Assembly (NCBI RefSeq): GCF_900168065.1
Contig: NZ_FUZZ01000003.1
Coordinates: forward strand, 372,001-436,000
Direction: 5' to 3'
DNA: 64,000 bases
Origin: Chitinophaga ginsengisegetis
GTDB taxonomy: Bacteria > Bacteroidota > Bacteroidia > Chitinophagales > Chitinophagaceae
Part shown: positions 59,073 through 64,000 of the stretch, piece after piece
How the letters are laid out: each line of letters starts with the position of its first letter
Numbering within the stretch: position 1 is the first letter of the stretch
Notes under the pieces: generated by a model
The model's input: only the letters and a program-made list of their open reading frames with translations
The model's database searches: none
Told to the model about the DNA's origin: nothing
Program-made: the position numbers and the translations under genes

Positions 59073-60449
59073 TTAATATCCCTGATTCTGACTCAGGTTG
59101 GGATTTACATCTCTTTCAGATTGCGGTACCGGTAAAACCAGTTTAGGATCATTGTAGTTCAGGTTACCCACCTTCAGCTTCAAACGCTTAACTGTCCACA
59201 AACGGTCGCCTTCAAAGGCAAGCTCCCTGAATCTCTCATCCGCAAAGTCATTGGAAGTAACCACAAGCAACGGCGTGGCTTTTGCCCTGCTCCTCACCTC
59301 GTTTATATCTTCCAGCGGTGTTACACCTCCAACAGGAGCCCCGCCCTTGCGGAAGTTGGCCTCAGCCCTTGTCAGGATTACTTCAGAAAGACGAACAATT
59401 GGAATCGCCTTATACAAATCCTTGAATTTGCCGGTGTAAGTACCGGGAGCACCGGTAATGCTCACCCCGCTATATACAAAAGCCTTACGTGTATCGTTGT
59501 CTTCATAACGATCCAGGAACGCAGGCAGGATCTGTGCATCTCCCCTTCCAACAGGCTTTGCTGCATAGAAAGTGGTCATACCATTGTTAGATGTACCGGC
59601 ATTACTCTGCGTAGTTTGCTGGATAATGAAAATGTCTTCAGAGGAAGCAGCTATATTATTAAATGCCTTCTCAATGGTGCTTTCCAGGTTGAAACCGCCA
59701 TTAGTGATCACCTCATTGGCGGCAGTAGCCGCTTCTGCATATTTTCCCTGGTTCATATACACACGGGCCAGGAAAGCCAGCGCGGAATACTTGTTGGCGC
59801 GGCCGTCATCATTAGATTCCGGTAATCCTGCAGCCGCATCTGTGAGGTCTTGTATCACCTGTTTGTATACGTTTTCAACAGAGGCTCTTGGTTTGTTATC
59901 TCTATCGGGTACATACGTTCCTACAGATTCCAGTATCAGCGGCACCGCTTCATTGGTGGTAGTATTACCGGCAGAATAAGGCTGTCCAAAGAAATTTACC
60001 AGGTCGAAATAAACGATGCCCCTGATGAATTTCGCTTCTGCTGCAATACTCTTTTGCTCACTTGTATCTACCACACTGATTTTTTCCAGCACGGTATTTA
60101 CGCCTGCAATGGCAATATAGGCGCGGCCCCACATGCCTTCTGCAATGCTGAGCGTTTTATCCTGTCTTTTCTGGAATACCTGTCTGTAGTTAACAAAGGT
60201 ACCTACCCATTTCAGTTGCTCATCGCCTGCCAGCAAATCAGCCACAAACAGGTTACGTTCTCCGTAAGAGTTAAAATGCTGCAACGCACTGTAACTTCCA
60301 AAGAGAACCGCTTTTACATCCTCTCCGGTAGTGATTTGTTCGGGCGTTATCTGCTGTTGAGGAAGCACATCCAGTTTTTTATTGCAACCATTACCCGCTA
60401 TCAGCATAAGCCCTAACGATGCATGGATTATATATTTTGTGATTTTCAT
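59073..60449 (-). CDS. SusD/RagB family nutrient-binding lipoprotein
   Basis: A 458-residue lipoprotein (signal ASLGLMLIAGNGCN) with the SusD N-terminal TPR helices (VKAVLFGSYSALQHFNSYGE, AYIAIAGVNTVLEKISVVDT) and the characteristic C-terminal VRLSEVILTRAEANFR, PLEDINEVRSRA and ELAFEGDRLWTVKRL. It caps the SusC transporter at the cell surface and binds the nutrient. No glycoside hydrolase or other enzyme lies beside the pair in this window, so the ligand class (glycan, peptide or other) is open. It begins 53 bp after susC. Confidence 0.93.
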   Translation of the reverse strand: MKITKYIIHASLGLMLIAGNGCNKKLDVLPQQQITPEQITTGEDVKAVLFGSYSALQHFNSYGERNLFVADLLAGDEQLKWVGTFVNYRQVFQKRQDKTLSIAEGMWGRAYIAIAGVNTVLEKISVVDTSEQKSIAAEAKFIRGIVYFDLVNFFGQPYSAGNTTTNEAVPLILESVGTYVPDRDNKPRASVENVYKQVIQDLTDAAAGLPESNDDGRANKYSALAFLARVYMNQGKYAEAATAANEVITNGGFNLESTIEKAFNNIAASSEDIFIIQQTTQSNAGTSNNGMTTFYAAKPVGRGDAQILPAFLDRYEDNDTRKAFVYSGVSITGAPGTYTGKFKDLYKAIPIVRLSEVILTRAEANFRKGGAPVGGVTPLEDINEVRSRAKATPLLVVTSNDFADERFRELAFEGDRLWTVKRLKLKVGNLNYNDPKLVLPVPQSERDVNPNLSQNQGY

Positions 60450-60502
60450 GTTTTGAGTGTTTTTAATTTACGATAACAGAACCTTTAATTGCAGATGGTC
60501 CA

Positions 60503-63500
60503 TTAAAAACGGATATTCACTCCTGCTGTAAATGTTCTTGCCTGAGGAATGGTATAAAAGTCAACTCCACCGGAAGTATTGGTAGAAGTATTTGATTCTG
60601 ATGCCAAAGGAGCTGTATTCACTTCAGGATCGCTCAGATAATCGGTTTTAGTCCAAAGATTGTAACCTGCCACATATACTTTAATACCCTGAATCTTCAA
60701 AGCAGACATAGCTCTTTTAGGCAGGTTATAGCTCAGTGTTACATTCTTCAAACGGATATAAGAACCATTATAAATATAGCGGGAAGTTGCTTCTGCACCG
60801 GTACCATAATAGTAGCCCACCTTAGGAACATTGGTAATATCGCCAGGTTTCTGCCATCTGTTAAGGATGTCTCTTGTCTGGTTATCCAGCCCGTTTGCAA
60901 ATCCTGTAGTCTGATAAATACCTGCACCGTTGTAGATGGAATTACCATTTACAAATGTGAAGAAAACACTCAGGTCAAATCCTTTGTAGGAGAAATTGTT
61001 CGTGAAACCACCGGTAAAATCAGGGTTAGAATTACCCACCACCATTTTAGGCGCTTTACTGAACTCTGTTGTGGTTTTGCCACTTGAATCGAGATACAAT
61101 GCTACACCTGTTTGAGGATCTGCACCAGCAAACTTCGGTAAATAAAAAGATCCGATCGCTTCTCCTTCAACTGCACGTTGTGATCCGGTATTGATGATCT
61201 GTCCCTGGAGATCAGTGATTTTATTTTTATTGTATGCGATATTGAAAGTAGTATTCCATTTAAATTCACCTTCCAGGTTACGGGTGGTCAGGGAAAATTC
61301 TATCCCTTTGTTTTCCATTTTTCCGAGGTTACGGTAAATGCTGGCATAACCAGTGGTAAGCGGAATATTTACACTTAGTAACAGGTCTGTTGTATTCTTT
61401 TTATAGACATCTATTTCTCCGGAAATTCTGTTATTTATAAATCCGAATTCAAGCCCCGCGTCTACCTGAACTGTTTTTTCCCATTTCAGATCAGGGTTAC
61501 CAATGGTTTTTGGCTGGAAACCCGGTAGATTGGGATAGTTGGTAATGTTGTACAGGGACAGGAAGCGGCTTTCACCTATTTCGGCGTTACCTGTTAAACC
61601 CGCACTGGCTCTCAACTTCAGGAAACTGAGCGCTTTTGATTCTTTCAGGAAATCTTCCTGCGAAATTACCCAGCCCAATGAACCGGCAGGAAACACACCG
61701 TATCTGTTATCCGGGCCAAAACGGGAAGAACCGTCTGCCCTTATACTAAATCCTGCCAGATATTTTTCGTTATAGCTATAGTTAGCTCTGAAGAAATAAG
61801 AAAGGAAAGTATACTTATAGTTTTCAGAACTACCGAAAGTTACTGTGGTAGCTCCTGACAGATTCTTCACCGCATCAGACGGATAACCTTCTGCCTGGAT
61901 ACTCGCAGAACGGTTATCATTCTGCAGATAACTCATACCTAACACCATAGACAATTTGTGCTTGCCACCCAGTTCAGGATTAATGGTGAAGAAGTTGTTA
62001 GTGTTCAGGGATATACTTTGTGCATTAATAGATTGTCCTTTACCAATGCCAGCTCCATCCTGCGATAGTTTACTTTTGAAGTAATCTTCGTTCATGTTAA
62101 CGATATCCGTTCCCACTTCAGAGCGGAAGTTCAGCCATGGCAGGAATTGGTAGCTGGCATAAACATTCCCGAGAGTACGGAAAGTGATCTGTTTATCGGT
62201 ATCGTATAATGCATCCAGCAAGCCGTTGTCATACAAAGTTCTTGCATTGGGCTTTCCTGTTTCAGGATCGATTAATGGAGAAATAGGTACCTGTGCCACC
62301 AGCTGACCTGGAGTAGAGAAAGAGTTATCATCCGTAACCCTGTCGAGCTGTGAACGGTTAACGCTCATGTTGATACCGATGTTCAGTTTTTCAGTAGCCT
62401 GGTGATCAAGGCTCAAACGCGCACCATAACGGGTGAACCTGTTATTGATTACTATCGCATCCTGACCGCTGTAGAAACCGGAAACAAAAAATCTTGTCTT
62501 TTCATTACCACCAGTAGCGGAAAGGTTTACCTGGTTGGATCTTGCCACATCACGATATACCTGGTCTTCCCAGTTGGTATTTACAGCCAGATTCCGCCAG
62601 TCGGTGCCTAACGAATAATAATCCAGGATATCTGAGTCATACATTTTAGTATAGTCATCTATAGCTTCCTGCTCGGTACCATAACCGGTATCGCCATTGG
62701 CGAAATCTGTTTTACCATCATTTACTGCTGCCTCATGGATCAGATCTATATATTCTTTTGCATTCAGGAATCCGCGCTTTTTGGTTGGCTTAGCCCAGCT
62801 TGTGTTTACATCCAGGTTAAAAATTGTTTTCTGGTTAAGCTTCCCTTTTTTGGTAGTTACCAGTACCACGCCATTAGAGGCGCGGGCTCCGTAAATAGCC
62901 GATGCAGACGCATCTTTCAGTACTTCTACGGATTCAATATCATTTGGGTTAATATCAACGAGGGGGTTGGTAACTTCATTATTGGCATCTGACTGGAGAC
63001 TGCTTTCAACGGGCATACCATCCACAATATATAATGGCTGACTGCTGGCGGAGATAGAAGAGGTACCACGAATTCTTACTTTGATACCCTGTCCTACTTT
63101 ACCACTACCGGATTCGATTACCACACCGGCAGCCTTACCCTGAATAGCCTGTTCAAAGCTTGGAACAGGTATATCTTCTATTTCTTTGGCGTTGATCTTG
63201 GCTATGGATCCGGTTACATCGCGTTTAAGCTGGGTTCCGTAACCTACTACCACTACTTCAGAAATGTCTTTGGTACTGCCACCCAATGCAACATTAATAG
63301 TACTTCTGCCAGAAACAGGCACTTCCTGGTCGGCATAACCAACAAATGAGAATATGAGGGTAGAAGCCCCGGGTTCCACATTCAATTTAAATACACCGTC
63401 GGCGTTGGTAACGGTCCCTTCTTTAAGACCTTTCACCTTAATGGTTACGCCTGGCAAGGGACTACCATCTCTCTGGTCGGTAACTTTACCGGTAACTTGT

Positions 63501-63568
63501 TTGGACTGGGCAAACGAAAGCATACAAAATAGCAATAGGATGCCCATAAATGAGAAGAATCGCATCAT
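60503..63568 (-). CDS. SusC/RagA family TonB-dependent outer-membrane transporter
   Basis: A 1021-residue receptor with a signal peptide (FFSFMGILLLFCMLSFAQ), an N-terminal carboxypeptidase-like domain (VTGKVTDQRDGSPLPGVTIK), the plug (VVVVGYGTQLKRDVTGSIAK, GQGIKVRIRGTSSISASSQP, LYIVDGMPVESSL, DIESVEVLKDASASAIYGAR) and a 22-strand barrel ending FTAGVNIRF. It takes up the substrate delivered by SusD using TonB energy. There is no STN domain, so no anti-sigma signalling is expected. A 13-bp tandem repeat lies in its leader. Confidence 0.95.
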   Translation of the reverse strand: MMRFFSFMGILLLFCMLSFAQSKQVTGKVTDQRDGSPLPGVTIKVKGLKEGTVTNADGVFKLNVEPGASTLIFSFVGYADQEVPVSGRSTINVALGGSTKDISEVVVVGYGTQLKRDVTGSIAKINAKEIEDIPVPSFEQAIQGKAAGVVIESGSGKVGQGIKVRIRGTSSISASSQPLYIVDGMPVESSLQSDANNEVTNPLVDINPNDIESVEVLKDASASAIYGARASNGVVLVTTKKGKLNQKTIFNLDVNTSWAKPTKKRGFLNAKEYIDLIHEAAVNDGKTDFANGDTGYGTEQEAIDDYTKMYDSDILDYYSLGTDWRNLAVNTNWEDQVYRDVARSNQVNLSATGGNEKTRFFVSGFYSGQDAIVINNRFTRYGARLSLDHQATEKLNIGINMSVNRSQLDRVTDDNSFSTPGQLVAQVPISPLIDPETGKPNARTLYDNGLLDALYDTDKQITFRTLGNVYASYQFLPWLNFRSEVGTDIVNMNEDYFKSKLSQDGAGIGKGQSINAQSISLNTNNFFTINPELGGKHKLSMVLGMSYLQNDNRSASIQAEGYPSDAVKNLSGATTVTFGSSENYKYTFLSYFFRANYSYNEKYLAGFSIRADGSSRFGPDNRYGVFPAGSLGWVISQEDFLKESKALSFLKLRASAGLTGNAEIGESRFLSLYNITNYPNLPGFQPKTIGNPDLKWEKTVQVDAGLEFGFINNRISGEIDVYKKNTTDLLLSVNIPLTTGYASIYRNLGKMENKGIEFSLTTRNLEGEFKWNTTFNIAYNKNKITDLQGQIINTGSQRAVEGEAIGSFYLPKFAGADPQTGVALYLDSSGKTTTEFSKAPKMVVGNSNPDFTGGFTNNFSYKGFDLSVFFTFVNGNSIYNGAGIYQTTGFANGLDNQTRDILNRWQKPGDITNVPKVGYYYGTGAEATSRYIYNGSYIRLKNVTLSYNLPKRAMSALKIQGIKVYVAGYNLWTKTDYLSDPEVNTAPLASESNTSTNTSGGVDFYTIPQARTFTAGVNIRF

Positions 63569-63602
63569 GGCTCTGAGTTTAGATTTAGATTTAATGTCAG
63601 CA

Positions 63603-63660
63603 GGCTGAACTATTTGGTTGAACTATTTGGTTGAATGATTTGGTTGAATGATTTGGTTGA
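63603..63660. repeat. 13-bp tandem repeat in the susC leader
   Basis: Units start at 63603 (GGCTGAACTATTT), 63616 (GGTTGAACTATTT), 63629 and 63642 (both GGTTGAATGATTT), with a partial fifth at 63655 (GGTTGAAC). Four and a half copies in strict 13-bp phase lie 35 bp upstream of the susC start. Array length may vary between strains. Confidence 0.8.
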
Positions 63661-63809
63661 ACAAGTGATACATTGGGCTTAATTCTCATATAAGCAAAAC
63701 ACCGGAAAATTGGTTGACCTTTTCCGTGGAGTAAAACTAAAAAAAAATTTCTACTTTTCTTAATTAAATGTTAAAAGAACTAAATCTAAGGGGATTTTTA
63801 AACAAAAAA

Positions 63810-63833
63810 AAAGGCAGCCATCAGGCCGCCTTT
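63810..63833 (-). terminator. Terminator after the small membrane protein gene
   Basis: AAAGGC-A-GCC (63810-63819) pairs with GGC-C-GCCTTT (63824-63833) with one mismatch; on the minus strand a run of T follows, 24 bp past the stop at 63857. Confidence 0.75.
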
Positions 63834-63856
63834 AATAATATAATAATCTTATTTAA

Positions 63857-63997
63857 TTAGTTATTCCTGCTCCTTGCACCCGTATATATTAATACATAAT
63901 ATACCAGCGTGGCGATAGAAGCGAGTGCCGCTACTACATAAGTCATGGCAGCCCACCAGAGGGCATTTTTCGCCTTGTCGTGTTCGTCTCTGCGCAT
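63857..63997 (-). CDS. Small single-pass membrane protein (46 aa, possibly longer)
   Basis: Too short to stand out, but the minus strand from ATG at 63997 encodes MRRDEHDKAKNALWWAAMTY followed by a hydrophobic helix (VVAALASIATLVYYVLIY) and a basic tail, stop at 63857. A terminator follows directly. It could be the C-terminus of a longer protein whose start lies beyond the window edge. Function unknown; it looks like a small inner-membrane protein. Confidence 0.6.
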   Translation of the reverse strand: MRRDEHDKAKNALWWAAMTYVVAALASIATLVYYVLIYTGARSRNN

Positions 63998-64000
63998 AAT

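Overview
The window looks like chromosome of a Bacteroidota bacterium, most probably Chitinophagaceae (Chitinophaga-like). The reasons are a SusC/SusD outer-membrane pair, a Bacteroidota-type large IspG, a THX-type small ribosomal protein next to HU, BatB/BatC-like proteins, ECF sigma/anti-sigma loci, and repeated matches to the Bacteroidota promoter (TTG, about 19 bp, TAnnTTTG) just ahead of genes. The genus is inference. I see no insertion sequence, prophage, CRISPR array, tRNA or rRNA, so this is core chromosome with scattered accessory loci.

Layout. 1-125: start of carB (minus strand). 276-3037: an unknown gene, then a compact RiPP-like locus of a CxxC small protein, a DUF692/MNIO oxidase and a partner protein, with a strong hairpin between the small protein and the oxidase gene. 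3032-5601: an MFS transporter and a DeoR regulator diverging from a deoxyribonucleotidase across an array of TTATGCAA half-sites. 5621-7672: three small DNA-binding-like proteins, two of them tandem-HTH paralogs. 7927-12858: a TPR protein, acetyl-CoA synthetase, an alpha/beta hydrolase and an L,D-transpeptidase. 12988-18988: an M16 protease, then an ECF sigma / anti-sigma / outer-membrane-protein operon. 19371-23510: glycine C-acetyltransferase, a class D beta-lactamase and BatB/BatC. 23511-24052: non-coding, with an 11-bp phased repeat. 24053-30878: a tripartite RND efflux operon with an AraC regulator. 31022-36869: IspG, a small repeat protein, and a likely sulfur-compound operon (TsdA-like dihaem cytochrome, secreted DsrE-like protein, ModA-like binding protein, LysR).

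36886-46682: assorted genes including a second sigma locus with two anti-sigma-like paralogs, a CoA transferase, an LpxR-like protein and recR. 47106-52139: methionine synthase split into two adjacent genes, exonuclease III and a DUF4286 protein. 52456-58801: HU, THX, PdxH, and the block rplM-rpsI-rpsB-tsf-pyrH. 59073-63568: a SusD/SusC pair with a 13-bp tandem repeat in its leader. 63857-63997: a small membrane protein at the edge.

The least described systems here are the MNIO locus and the TsdA/DsrE/binding-protein locus. Other unusual points are the cluster of TTG start codons in the anti-sigma genes, the Gly/Arg-rich tail on ribosomal protein S2, and the two intergenic tandem repeats (11-bp and 13-bp periods).
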